Positions 47,295 to 55,136 of a stretch of 64,000 nucleotides of DNA are shown here, one piece after another. Under the pieces are notes generated by a model. It was not told where the DNA came from. It worked only from the letters and a program-made list of their open reading frames with translations, and ran no database searches. The stretch lies in the NCBI GenBank assembly GCA_002173415.2, contig NHNK02000001.1, forward strand, positions 1 through 64,000, in the 5' to 3' direction. This stretch comes from Marinomonas agarivorans. GTDB lineage: Bacteria > Pseudomonadota > Gammaproteobacteria > Pseudomonadales > Marinomonadaceae. Each line of letters opens with the position of its first letter. Position 1 is the first letter of the stretch. The position numbers and the translations under genes are program-made.

Positions 47295-48060
47295 TTCAAT
47301 GCACATGTTTCGTTTGCAAGGATTGCCAGATTTCAAGCATGGGGATAATCTGGCGGCCTCAATTATTGCGGCACTTACGGCAAATCAGCAGGCGCTGCAA
47401 GAGGGTGATATTCTGGTTGTGGCTCATAAGGTTGTATCGAAAACAGAGGGTGCTTACGTTGATCTTGAACAGGTAATTCCCAGTGATAACGCCATTGAAC
47501 TGGCGGCCCGTGTTAATAAAGATCCGCGTAAAGTCGAGGTCATTCTGTCACAGTCAAAACGTATTATTCGAGCGGTGAAGCGTGCGGATCAGGAAGAAGG
47601 CATTATTATTGCCGAACACCATAATGGCTACATCTGCGCCAATGCCGCTGTCGATGAATCCAATGCAGACCATGCCAATCAATTACTGCTTTTGCCAAAC
47701 GATCCAGATGCCAGTGCACACAAACTGTGTTCTGCGTTAAGTGCGCATTTTCACTGTCAGTTGGGCGTTGTTATCAGCGACACATTTGGGCGGCCATGGC
47801 GTTTAGGGCAAACCAATGTGGCGATTGGGCTTGCCAATGTTCCTGCCGTAGTGCCCATGTTAGGTGAGATAGATGCATTCGGTCGGCCACTTTCGGTAAC
47901 CGCCCCCGCTTTTGCTGACGAACTGGCAGGGGCATCCGGTTTATTAATGGCGAAAGAAGCCAAAACTCCCGTCATTATTTTTCGTGGCTTACGCTGGCAA
48001 ACTACATCCAGTCATAGTCGTGATTTACTTCGTTCATCCAGTGAGGATTTATTCAAATGA
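47287..48060 (+). CDS. cofE: F420-0:gamma-glutamyl ligase CofE
   Basis: 257 residues from the ATG at 47287, with AGGA (47277-47280) before it and an eight-base overlap with cof[58 protein letters not shown] and [21 protein letters not shown] are the CofE core with its metal-binding Asp and Ser. It adds glutamates to F420-0. No C-terminal flavin domain is fused (as in mycobacterial FbiB), and no separate gene for a dehydro-F420 reductase is seen nearby. Confidence 0.95.
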   Translation: MSDSMHMFRLQGLPDFKHGDNLAASIIAALTANQQALQEGDILVVAHKVVSKTEGAYVDLEQVIPSDNAIELAARVNKDPRKVEVILSQSKRIIRAVKRADQEEGIIIAEHHNGYICANAAVDESNADHANQLLLLPNDPDASAHKLCSALSAHFHCQLGVVISDTFGRPWRLGQTNVAIGLANVPAVVPMLGEIDAFGRPLSVTAPAFADELAGASGLLMAKEAKTPVIIFRGLRWQTTSSHSRDLLRSSSEDLFK

Positions 48061-48743
48061 CAGTATCCATTATTGGCGGCACAGGGCCGCAAGGCAAGGG
48101 ATTGGCATTACGCTTAGCGATGGCTGGCAGTAAGGTTGTGATTGGCTCAAGAGACGAAGCTAAGGCCACCACAGTAGCCGCTGATATTGTGAGTTTTTTA
48201 GCAGAAAGAGGCTGCAAGGCTGATGTATCAGGAGCAAGTATGGAAGCGGCGACTCAGGCGGCTAGTAAGATGGTGATTTTGTCTGTGCCTTACAGTGCCC
48301 ACGATGTCACTTTAACCACACTAGCGCCTTTACTAGTGGACAAAATCCTAATCGACATTGTCGTGCCATTAGCAGCGGGTAACCCCAAAGCTGTTGATAT
48401 GCCAGACGCAGGGTCCGTTACTGAATCCGCTCAAGCCATATTGGGGGATAGCATTCCTGTTGTTGGCGCATTGCATAATGTTTCAGCCGTCACATTAAAT
48501 GATCTATCCAGTCCAATAAACTGTGACATTTTGGTGTGTGGTAATGATTTAGCGGCCAAAAAAGACGTCATGGCGTTATGCCAACAAATGGAAATGCAAG
48601 CCTACAACGCTGGGTTGGCTGAAAGCGCCCGTTGTATTGAAGCCCTAACGCCCATTCTCATCCGCTTGAATATGTCGAAAGATGTTCCATTTAGTCACGC
48701 TGGCATTCGCATTTGTCCCCCAGATCATCATGGGCATGACTAA
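48057..48743 (+). CDS. npdG: NADPH-dependent F420 reductase (F420H2:NADP oxidoreductase)
   Basis: 228 residues overlapping the cofE stop by four bases (ATGA). [35 protein letters not shown] is the NADP-binding loop with the SR that recognises the 2'-phosphate. [23 protein letters not shown] and [13 protein letters not shown] are in the order seen in NpdG/Fno. It transfers hydride between NADPH and F420 and would supply F420H2 to the LLM enzyme encoded next. Confidence 0.93.
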   Translation: MTVSIIGGTGPQGKGLALRLAMAGSKVVIGSRDEAKATTVAADIVSFLAERGCKADVSGASMEAATQAASKMVILSVPYSAHDVTLTTLAPLLVDKILIDIVVPLAAGNPKAVDMPDAGSVTESAQAILGDSIPVVGALHNVSAVTLNDLSSPINCDILVCGNDLAAKKDVMALCQQMEMQAYNAGLAESARCIEALTPILIRLNMSKDVPFSHAGIRICPPDHHGHD

Positions 48744-48828
48744 CGTATTCCAATTCATCAAGATTGCCCTGTAACTCAAGGGGCAGTCATTAATCACACT
48801 CTGTTTGATCTTAAATGAGGAAATAACA

Positions 48829-49836
48829 ATGGAATTTGGTATTACATTTAAAGGCTTTGTAAGCCCTGAAAGAGCCCGTAACTTAGTTCGCCAAGCCGAA
48901 GCGGCTGGTTTTACCTATTGCTGGTTTTATGATTCTCACATTCTGTGGCGCGAATCCTTTGTTGCTATGGCGATGTGTATGGAACACACCAAAACCATGC
49001 GCTTTGGTCCTTGCGTCACCAACCCGAATATACGTGACTGGTCATTGGCTGCTAGCTTGTACGCCAGTTTAGCACTGCAAAGTGAAGGGCGGTTTGACAT
49101 TGGTTTAGGGCGTGGTGACTCTTCCATGCGCGTTATGGGGAAAAAACCTGCCAATCTAGCGCGTTTGGCAGAATTTACCCATAAAGTTAAAGCCATGGTA
49201 CGAGGAGAAGAGGTGGAATATGAAGGCTGTGAATCCCCTGTGCAATTTCCTTGGGCGAACGGTTATGAGTTACCTGTTTGGGTGGGGGCTTATGGGCCAA
49301 AAGCCTTAGCGACTGCGGGAGAAGTTGGTGATGGACTGATTTTACAAATAGGCGAACCCGACCTTATTACTTGGTTTAAAGACCAAGCCATTCAAGCCGG
49401 TGAAAAAGTTGGTCGCGATATGTCAAACTTTAAAATTCAAGCTGCGGCCCCTGCTTATTTCGGCGACCTAGATTACTGTATTGAGCATACCAAATGGTTC
49501 CCTGCTATGGTGGGTAATCATGTAGCTGACATCGTTGAAAAATACGGCAATAATTCCGGATTGGTGCCAAGCAGCTTAACCGACTACATCGAAAAACGCC
49601 GTGGGTATGACTACTCGAAACACGGTCAGAGTGACAACCCTTACCTAGATTTTATTACCGAAGACATTGTAAAAAGTTTTTGTGTATTAGGCACAGTGGA
49701 TGACCATATTGAAAAACTAAAACAATTGGAAGCGGCTGGTACGACCCAGTTTAACATCTACTTAGACAGCGGTGACGAAGAAGAAATAATTGCTAATTAT
49801 GGTCGTCATATCATTCCCGCGTTTCATAAGCAATGA
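48829..49836 (+). CDS. LLM-class F420-dependent oxidoreductase (TIGR03842-like)
   Basis: 335 residues from the ATG at 48829, with GAGG (48817-48820) ahead. It is a luciferase-like barrel: MEFGITFKGFVSPERARNLVRQAEAAGFTYCWFYDSHI, FGPCVTNPNIRDWSLAASLYASLALQSEGRFDIGLGRGDSS, ELPVWVGAYGPKALATAGEVGDGLIL and FCVLGTVDDHIEKL. These fit the F420-dependent subgroup related to methylene-tetrahydromethanopterin reductase, probably TIGR03842, whose function I recall as unknown. It lies 85 bases after npdG. In this setting it may reduce a pyrimidine or related ring with F420H2. Confidence 0.88.
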   Translation: MEFGITFKGFVSPERARNLVRQAEAAGFTYCWFYDSHILWRESFVAMAMCMEHTKTMRFGPCVTNPNIRDWSLAASLYASLALQSEGRFDIGLGRGDSSMRVMGKKPANLARLAEFTHKVKAMVRGEEVEYEGCESPVQFPWANGYELPVWVGAYGPKALATAGEVGDGLILQIGEPDLITWFKDQAIQAGEKVGRDMSNFKIQAAAPAYFGDLDYCIEHTKWFPAMVGNHVADIVEKYGNNSGLVPSSLTDYIEKRRGYDYSKHGQSDNPYLDFITEDIVKSFCVLGTVDDHIEKLKQLEAAGTTQFNIYLDSGDEEEIIANYGRHIIPAFHKQ

Positions 49837-49896
49837 AATTTAAGGTAAGCCAAAGAAATGAACACAGTTCAAGGATGGAACACTAAGGCCCAAAAA

Positions 49897-49915
49897 AGCC
49901 AGCATAACGCTGGCT
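49897..49915. terminator. Bidirectional terminator between the LLM gene and upp
   Basis: AGCCAGC (49897-49903), loop ATAAC, GCTGGCT (49909-49915). T-rich sequence follows on both strands (CTCTTTGT and, on the minus strand, TTTTTTGGG). Confidence 0.75.
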
Positions 49916-49935
49916 CTCTTTGTCATACGAGCTAA

Positions 49936-50592
49936 CTATCGTGTACCGTAAATACGGTCACCGGCATCGCCTACACCTGGGCGAATATACGCATGATCAT
50001 CAAGACAACGATCGATGACGCCAACATACATAGGCACATCTGGGTGTTCTTGTTTAAAGGCCGCAATGCCTTCAGGTGCCGCAAACAGACAAATAAAACG
50101 TACGTCTTTGGCGCCCATTTCTTTCATTTTTGTAATGGCTGCGGCGGCGGAATTGCCTGTTGCTAGCATTGGGTCCACCACAATGATGGTGCGCTGATCA
50201 ATGGAATGTGGCATTTTTAAGTAATAATCGACAGGTTGTTTTGTATCAGGGTCACGATACATACCAATATGGCCAACACGGGCCGATGGCGACAGTTTCA
50301 ACACACCTTCTGCTAAACCGTTTCCAGCACGCATAATGGTAACAATACACAGCTTTTTACCTTTTAGGACGGGACTCATGGCTTTTTCTAACGGCGTTTC
50401 AACTTCGACATCCATGGTTTCAAGATCACGAGTTGCTTCATAGCCAATTAAAGTACCAAGTTCTTCAACCAACATACGAAATTCACGGGTACTGGTGTTT
50501 TTATCTCGTAGACTGGTTAGCTTGTGTTGTACAAAAGGGTGGGTAACTAGGTGAATATCAGGAAAGGTATTTAACACGTCATCAGCAGACAT
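49936..50592 (-). CDS. upp: Uracil phosphoribosyltransferase
   Basis: 218 residues from the ATG at 50592, which has AAGGA ahead. LVTHPFVQHKLTSLRDKNTSTREFRMLVEELG, CIVTIMRAGNGLAEGVLKLSPSARVGHIGMYRD and IIVVDPMLATGNSAAAAI (the PRPP-binding loop) are all clear, ending in the conserved GDAGDRIYGT. It salvages uracil to UMP. It converges on the F420 operon and so adds another uracil-linked gene to this block. Confidence 0.96.
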   Translation of the reverse strand: MSADDVLNTFPDIHLVTHPFVQHKLTSLRDKNTSTREFRMLVEELGTLIGYEATRDLETMDVEVETPLEKAMSPVLKGKKLCIVTIMRAGNGLAEGVLKLSPSARVGHIGMYRDPDTKQPVDYYLKMPHSIDQRTIIVVDPMLATGNSAAAAITKMKEMGAKDVRFICLFAAPEGIAAFKQEHPDVPMYVGVIDRCLDDHAYIRPGVGDAGDRIYGTR

Positions 50593-50912
50593 TACATAAT
50601 CCTTAACAATCAAAAAACAGGAAGCGCTTGTATCAATGTCTTTTGTACTCAGTCCATCAAACCAAATCGATCAAGACGAAAATGACACAAAAGCGAATAA
50701 ACCGTTCTATAGTAGCACATTGGTAGGAAAGAAAGGTTAACTAAATTAATTTCCGTATTATTCTCACTACATTACTTTTTATCATATTGCTTGTAGAAAA
50801 ATACTTTTAAAAATCATTCCTAAAAAATGCTTCTATAAAGTAGAGCTGAGATTATGGCATTTCTAAGCCGTGTACTAGCTCGACTTTCTTCAACAGCGCT
50901 TTTATTTGCGTC

Positions 50913-51035
50913 TTAGTTTTTTAGCTTCTTAGCCTGTCTTCTCAGATGGACTCTTTCTTGGTTGCGTTTTTTGGTGAGTTTTTCTTGATTTTTTGCTTTT
51001 GCTTTTGCTTTTGCTTTTGCTTTTGCTAGAGGCAT
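50913..51035 (-). CDS. Possible 40-residue lysine-rich small protein
   Basis: Starting ATG CCT CTA, the frame reads MPL, then six alanine-lysine pairs, then NQEKLTKKRNQERV and RRQAKKLKN before TAA. It is strongly basic. AAGGAAG stands directly before the ATG, rather too close for an ideal ribosome binding site. The alanine-lysine part is the GCTTTT tandem repeat read on the other strand. Either a real nucleic-acid-binding small protein or a chance frame through a repeat; no family was recognised. Confidence 0.35.
   Translation of the reverse strand: MPLAKAKAKAKAKAKNQEKLTKKRNQERVHLRRQAKKLKN
50995..51024. repeat. GCTTTT hexamer, five tandem copies
   Basis: Exact GCTTTT units start at 50995, 51001, 51007, 51013 and 51019. 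Being a multiple of three, copy changes would not break the overlapping minus-strand frame. Confidence 0.9.
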
Positions 51036-51187
51036 CTTCCTTGATGTTAGGCTTCCTTAAAAAAGGGCTTGCTTAGAAAAGTGTTACGCCAAAAAGATTA
51101 GGTGGAAAAGGTTACATGAAAAACGGCCTAATTATGTCGATCTCCAACCCTGTGGACAAAACGGCGAGTTAGAAGAAAAAGGTGCGT

Positions 51188-51838
51188 TTACTTGCACTGA
51201 TTACCGAAATTATTTTCGCTCAGTTTGGCAAAATTTAGCTCGCATCCGGAGTGTCTCAGTTGCTTTTTCCCTTCCCAAGAGACTTGGATAGAAATTGGTT
51301 TGCTATCAACATAACTGGGAATAAAACGGTATGAGGCTAGTAATTCGATTTCTGAATTGGGTGCAAGTTGAACTCTATTTCCTATCAGTTTCTGACGAGT
51401 TTGCGCATTGTATAGGCTGTAATCTGTTGTATAGCCCGTTATACCGTTCTCATGTTTAAAGGTAAGCCATATGTTCTTGAAGGTCTCTGTCGTGTTATTA
51501 GGGTTAGAAACTTTAAAACGAGTGTAAATAATTTGCGGCCCATTTAATGGTTGTGCAACAGATAAAGGATTCGCAACTTTTACAAAATGCGGATGGTTGG
51601 GTTGATTTAACTGATTGTGAACTGGTTGGTGCCACGGCGAGCTGTTACCAAACGAAATATCAACCAATTCAACAGAAGAAGATTGCAAAAAAGTGCTGCT
51701 AAATTGAATAGCATCTTTGATTGGGGTGTAAAGAATAAAAGCTGCGCAGAAAATTAGGGCGACTTTCATTTTTACTGACATGTTTATCAACATTTTTATG
51801 GATGTAGGTGCCGGTATTTTTGTAGCTAGTGCAGTCAT
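51188..51838 (-). CDS. Membrane-anchored protein of unknown function
   Basis: 216 residues. GGAG stands eight bases before the ATG at 51838. One hydrophobic segment (VALIFCAAFILYTPI, about residues 26-40) is followed by an extracytoplasmic region. VKVANPLSVAQPLNGPQIIYTRFKVSNPNNTTETFKNIWLTFKHENGITGYTTDYS suggests a beta-sandwich of the kind used in exported ligand-binding or adhesion modules. Two cysteines lie near the C-terminus. The upstream region holds a LexA-like palindrome. No function can be assigned. Confidence 0.65.
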   Translation of the reverse strand: MTALATKIPAPTSIKMLINMSVKMKVALIFCAAFILYTPIKDAIQFSSTFLQSSSVELVDISFGNSSPWHQPVHNQLNQPNHPHFVKVANPLSVAQPLNGPQIIYTRFKVSNPNNTTETFKNIWLTFKHENGITGYTTDYSLYNAQTRQKLIGNRVQLAPNSEIELLASYRFIPSYVDSKPISIQVSWEGKKQLRHSGCELNFAKLSENNFGNQCK

Positions 51839-51869
51839 GGACTTATCTCCAATTGATTCGACTCTATTT

Positions 51870-51975
51870 TTTTACGTAATAGTTTTTACGTAATGATTTT
51901 TAGTAATGACTTTTTGCGTAATAGCTTTTTATATAATGGCTATTTTGCGTAATAACTTTTTACATAGTGCTGTTA
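51870..51975. repeat. Degenerate tandem repeats of about 16 bases
   Basis: Around seven units resembling TTTTACGTAATAGCTT can be laid end to end (for example TTTACGTAATAG, TTTACGTAATGA, TTTGCGTAATAG, TTTGCGTAATAA). They lie just upstream of the unknown membrane protein gene. Confidence 0.6.
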
Positions 51976-51997
51976 AATAGTATGATTTTATGTACAG

Positions 51998-52032
51998 TGT
52001 TTTTATATACAGTACTGTATATAAAAACAGTT
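51998..52032. promoter_or_regulatory. 32-bp perfect palindrome with LexA-like SOS box
   Basis: Bases 51998-52029 read the same on both strands, centred at 52013/52014 (AGTACT). The right part TACTGTATATAAAAACAGTT (52013-52032) keeps CTGT-N8-ACAG of the E. coli-type LexA box. The left part has the same form with one mismatch (GTGT instead of CTGT at 51997-52000). The two boxes overlap. The nearest gene is the membrane protein ending at 51838, about 160 bases away. Confidence 0.65.
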
Positions 52033-52482
52033 GTCTAATTTTTTTACTGTTTTTATCGATAAATATGGATTGACTCAATGAAATTGATGGATATTGAAAT
52101 GGAAAAAGATCATTAAAACTGAGTGTTTTTTTAAGGTTTTTTACTTGACAAAATGGAATATAGTTATAGGGTAATTTAAAGAGAGTTTATTTAACTTGTT
52201 GTTTTTTAAGATAAAAAATATTGTTCCCACAGATCTTTTCACGGATTTTGTGGAAAGATTTTCGCTCAATATACCCTCTGGGTTTTAAGGTATTATTTTT
52301 GAGGTAAATGACGGAAAAATAATTTAGCACTCAGTGTTAATTGGCCAGTCAACTTATCTACTTTGGGGGGAATTTTTTACCTGTGGATAAAGTTCTATCT
52401 GGCGTTTTCTTCTAGATGTTTTCTTTTAGGCATTGTCAGAGTCGTGCTAATTTGTATTGCCTTACAGGGGGAGGTTTCTATA

Positions 52483-52500
52483 ATGCCTTTGCTGTTCTGA
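52483..52500 (+). other. Five-codon leader frame coupled to the flavoprotein gene
   Basis: ATG CCT TTG CTG TTC TGA directly abuts the ATG at 52501. The strong site AGGGGGAGG (52466-52474) is properly spaced for this short frame, not for the long gene, suggesting translation by termination-reinitiation. Confidence 0.45.
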
Positions 52501-53706
52501 ATGACGTTGATTAGTATGAGGCAATGCGTGATTAAAGTTGATGTGTTAATTATTGGCGCTGGTGCCGCTGGTTTAATGTGTGCCGCGAATGCCGGTTACC
52601 GTGGGCGATCTGTTTGTGTACTTGATCACGCAAATAAGGCAGGGAAGAAAATACTTATGTCAGGAGGAGGGCGCTGTAACTTCACCAATACTGATGCTTC
52701 CCCACAACATTTTCTATCGGCAAATCCACATTTTTGTATTTCCGCGTTGAAACGCTATACCCCTTATCACTTTATGGAGTTAGTAGATCGTCATGGGTTG
52801 GCTTATGTTGAAAAAACATCTGGGCAATTCTTTTGTCAGCATTCTGCCAAAGATTTACTTAACATTTTACTCACCGAAGCCGATTGGGCTGGTGCTGAAA
52901 TCAAACTTAATACTCAAATAAACAAGATTGATTATCAAGATCAAGGTGCATTAGTAATGACTAACCAAGGTGTGTTTGACTGTGAATCCCTTGTTATTGC
53001 TACTGGTGGTTTGTCTATTCCCACGATGGGAGCAACGGGTTTTGGCTATGAGGCGGCAAAGCAGGTTGGGCATAACATTTTACCTACCCGAGCCAGTTTA
53101 GTGCCTATTACTTTACAGCCTGAACGCAAGGCTCAATTAGGGCTTTTATCAGGCATTTCTTGTGATATTGCCGCAATAGCGAATGGGGTTTCTTTTCAGG
53201 AGCCTATGTTATTTACCCACCGTGGGGTCAGTGGCCCAGCAATTCTGCAAATTACCAATTTTTGGCAACCTGGTGAAGAGTTAACAATTAATCTTATTCC
53301 AGACATGACATTAGACGAGTTAATCAAGGTGCGGCAAGACTCACCCAAAAAAGGCTATGAAAGTGTGTTGTCTGCTGTATTACCAAAACGTGTGGTTGAG
53401 CTGATCAAACAACAGTTTATCTGGTTAGATCAACGCTCCGCGCAAATTTCCAATGCACAGGTAGAAACGTTATTTCACTTTCTTAGCAACTTTGACATTG
53501 CTCCTAACGGTACAGAAGGGTACCGCACAGCCGAAGTTACCTTGGGTGGTGTGGATACTCAGGAGGTCTCTTCGAAAACCTTCGAGTCGCAAAAACAAAA
53601 AGGCTTGTACTTTATCGGTGAAGTACTTGATGTTACTGGCTGGCTCGGCGGTTATAACTTTCAATGGGCATGGTCAAGCGGTTATTGTGCTGGGCAGTAT
53701 GTGTAA
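52501..53706 (+). CDS. HI0933-type NAD(P)/FAD-dependent oxidoreductase (BaiN-like)
   Basis: 401 residues from 52501; internal starts at 52516 (ATG) are possible. KVDVLIIGAGAAGLMCAANAGYRGRSVCVLDH is the FAD-binding loop, KILMSGGGRCNFTN the family hallmark, VIATGGLSIPTMGATGFGYEAA the second, GLYFIGEVLDVTGWLGGYNFQWAWSSGYCAG the third. This is the HI0933/YhiN/BaiN family of flavoproteins, whose substrate in most bacteria is not known. It is likely a soluble reductase. Confidence 0.93.
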   Translation: MTLISMRQCVIKVDVLIIGAGAAGLMCAANAGYRGRSVCVLDHANKAGKKILMSGGGRCNFTNTDASPQHFLSANPHFCISALKRYTPYHFMELVDRHGLAYVEKTSGQFFCQHSAKDLLNILLTEADWAGAEIKLNTQINKIDYQDQGALVMTNQGVFDCESLVIATGGLSIPTMGATGFGYEAAKQVGHNILPTRASLVPITLQPERKAQLGLLSGISCDIAAIANGVSFQEPMLFTHRGVSGPAILQITNFWQPGEELTINLIPDMTLDELIKVRQDSPKKGYESVLSAVLPKRVVELIKQQFIWLDQRSAQISNAQVETLFHFLSNFDIAPNGTEGYRTAEVTLGGVDTQEVSSKTFESQKQKGLYFIGEVLDVTGWLGGYNFQWAWSSGYCAGQYV

Positions 53707-53772
53707 GTCAGTTAGTGAAATGACGGTGAAAGTGGGTGGCGTTGGAGCGTTGTCATCTTTCCATCTGCTTGT

Positions 53773-53825
53773 CTTTAAGAAGATTTAACTAATTGATAGC
53801 TAAGTCTTCTTAAAGGATGTCTGTG
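53773..53825. terminator. Hairpin after the flavoprotein gene
   Basis: CTTTAAGAAGATTTA (53773-53787) pairs with TAAGTCTTCTTAAAG (53811-53825), one G-U pair. There is no clear T-run, so termination is probable but not certain. It lies at the left edge of the restriction-like operon. Confidence 0.5.
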
Positions 53826-53909
53826 TTTGAAAGGCACAAAAAAATTTATAATGCATGCAATTTAAGTCGGTGTTATGAGACAAATATGCGGATTAATTAA
53901 TGCCAGTCT

Positions 53910-55136
53910 TTATCCTGTTTTGACTAGAGCAGCGGACTTTATATTGTATGTATATGAGTCAACAGTTCCGTCTTTGATCCTCTCAACAACTTCATCAATT
54001 ACAAACAAGGGTACTAGAAACCACTCCTTCGGCTTCACTATATTTCCGAAGCGATCAGGAACTTCTATATCCAGCTGACTTTCCTCAAAGAATTTATGTA
54101 GCAAACTCTCTAATTTTGTTCGATTAATATTCGATAGCTTGTAGGTAGCCACAACTTCTACCCCTGCCATTAGAAAAGTCGGATCGAGCTTGGCGTTAGC
54201 AATTCTCTTTTCAACTTTGCCTCCTGTTACACCAATCTTATGAATAACGTCTCTGTTTTGGCTAACCACGTGATGTTCGGACTTACTGCGCAATACATAG
54301 ATGATTCCACTAGCCAAATCATCCTCGTCAATTATGTCATCAAACAATGGCCCCGCTGACAGAGAAACAATTCTACGCCCAGCCTTATCTTCATAAAGCG
54401 CTTTTTGAAGTGAGCGCAATAGCAAATCACTTTCCGTGCAATTGTCGTAGATCACACGTAGCCTATAGTCGTTCTTATCAAAACCGTGATTACGTTCTTT
54501 ACTAAACTCGGCAACATATGCCTTTTGCCCATTCACAATAAACCAATCGCCTTGTTCGATTTTTGCCATGTAATCGTTGTCTTTCTGATCCTTGAGCAAT
54601 TTCGCTTCTACAAGGCCATGCTTTAAATCACTTTGAACCTTATCGAATAACGGTTTAAATTTATCGAAGTTTTTGCAGGACGTACGGCTAGCGATTTCTT
54701 CAGCTGCTTTTTTATCTGCCTGTTTTTGATCATGGGATTTCACATATTTTAGGTAGGTGATATCACCTTCTTTAGGTGCTTCAACCCCTAGCTCAGCTAG
54801 TAGCTCTTCATCCGTATTGTATTCGGCTGGAGGCTCAGCCACTTGCAAGCCACCAGCTAAAAGACCTTGATGATCAACTTCTTCAACGAGACTACGGCAG
54901 TCCTCCTGCTTTCGAATCTGATCCAGTCTTGTGGCATACAAGCGCTCAAAAATATCTTTGTTCTCACCATGCTCTGGAGCATGGCCATGCTCTTCTACGA
55001 AACGCTGAATCTCCTCAAAGCCTGCGATGATGCGTTCTTCTTTTGGTGTTCTGGCCGCTTTCTTTTCTTGCTTAACCTCGACGCCAAGTTCAGCCAAAAG
55101 CTCTTGGTTTGTTTTTTCTTGTTTTACCTCAGCCAT
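53910..55136 (-). CDS. GIY-YIG/T5orf172-domain nuclease of a restriction-like operon
   Basis: 408 residues. The N-terminal 120 are charged and helical. The C-terminal part, about 270-380, reads GIIYVLRSKSEHHVVSQ, IHKIGVTGGKVEKRIANAKLD and RTKLESLLHKFFEE, the order GIY-like, YIG-like (KIG), Arg and Glu of T5orf172/GIY-YIG nucleases. It overlaps the helicase gene by eight bases and is the last of four genes. It is the most obvious DNA-cutting subunit of the operon. Confidence 0.82.
   Translation of the reverse strand: MAEVKQEKTNQELLAELGVEVKQEKKAARTPKEERIIAGFEEIQRFVEEHGHAPEHGENKDIFERLYATRLDQIRKQEDCRSLVEEVDHQGLLAGGLQVAEPPAEYNTDEELLAELGVEAPKEGDITYLKYVKSHDQKQADKKAAEEIASRTSCKNFDKFKPLFDKVQSDLKHGLVEAKLLKDQKDNDYMAKIEQGDWFIVNGQKAYVAEFSKERNHGFDKNDYRLRVIYDNCTESDLLLRSLQKALYEDKAGRRIVSLSAGPLFDDIIDEDDLASGIIYVLRSKSEHHVVSQNRDVIHKIGVTGGKVEKRIANAKLDPTFLMAGVEVVATYKLSNINRTKLESLLHKFFEESQLDIEVPDRFGNIVKPKEWFLVPLFVIDEVVERIKDGTVDSYTYNIKSAALVKTG

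Larger units (their letters stand above)
50593..51187. other. Intergenic region right of upp, about 600 bases
   Basis: It contains the upp promoter, the GCTTTT tandem repeat and one possible 40-residue lysine-rich reading frame on the minus strand (50913-51035). Nothing else was recognised. Confidence 0.4.
51839..52500. other. AT-rich repeat-bearing intergenic region, about 660 bases
   Basis: It carries degenerate 16-base repeats (51870-51975), a 32-bp perfect palindrome containing a LexA-like box (51998-52029) and, near the end, a five-codon open frame at 52483. No longer gene was seen. Apart from those elements the sequence is simple and T-rich. Confidence 0.5.

Noticed and set aside
48829-49836. 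LLM enzyme as RutA-type pyrimidine monooxygenase
   Set aside because: No rutB-F-like genes are present, hydA and beta-ureidopropionase indicate the reductive route, and the F420 operon is adjacent; still not excluded without an alignment.
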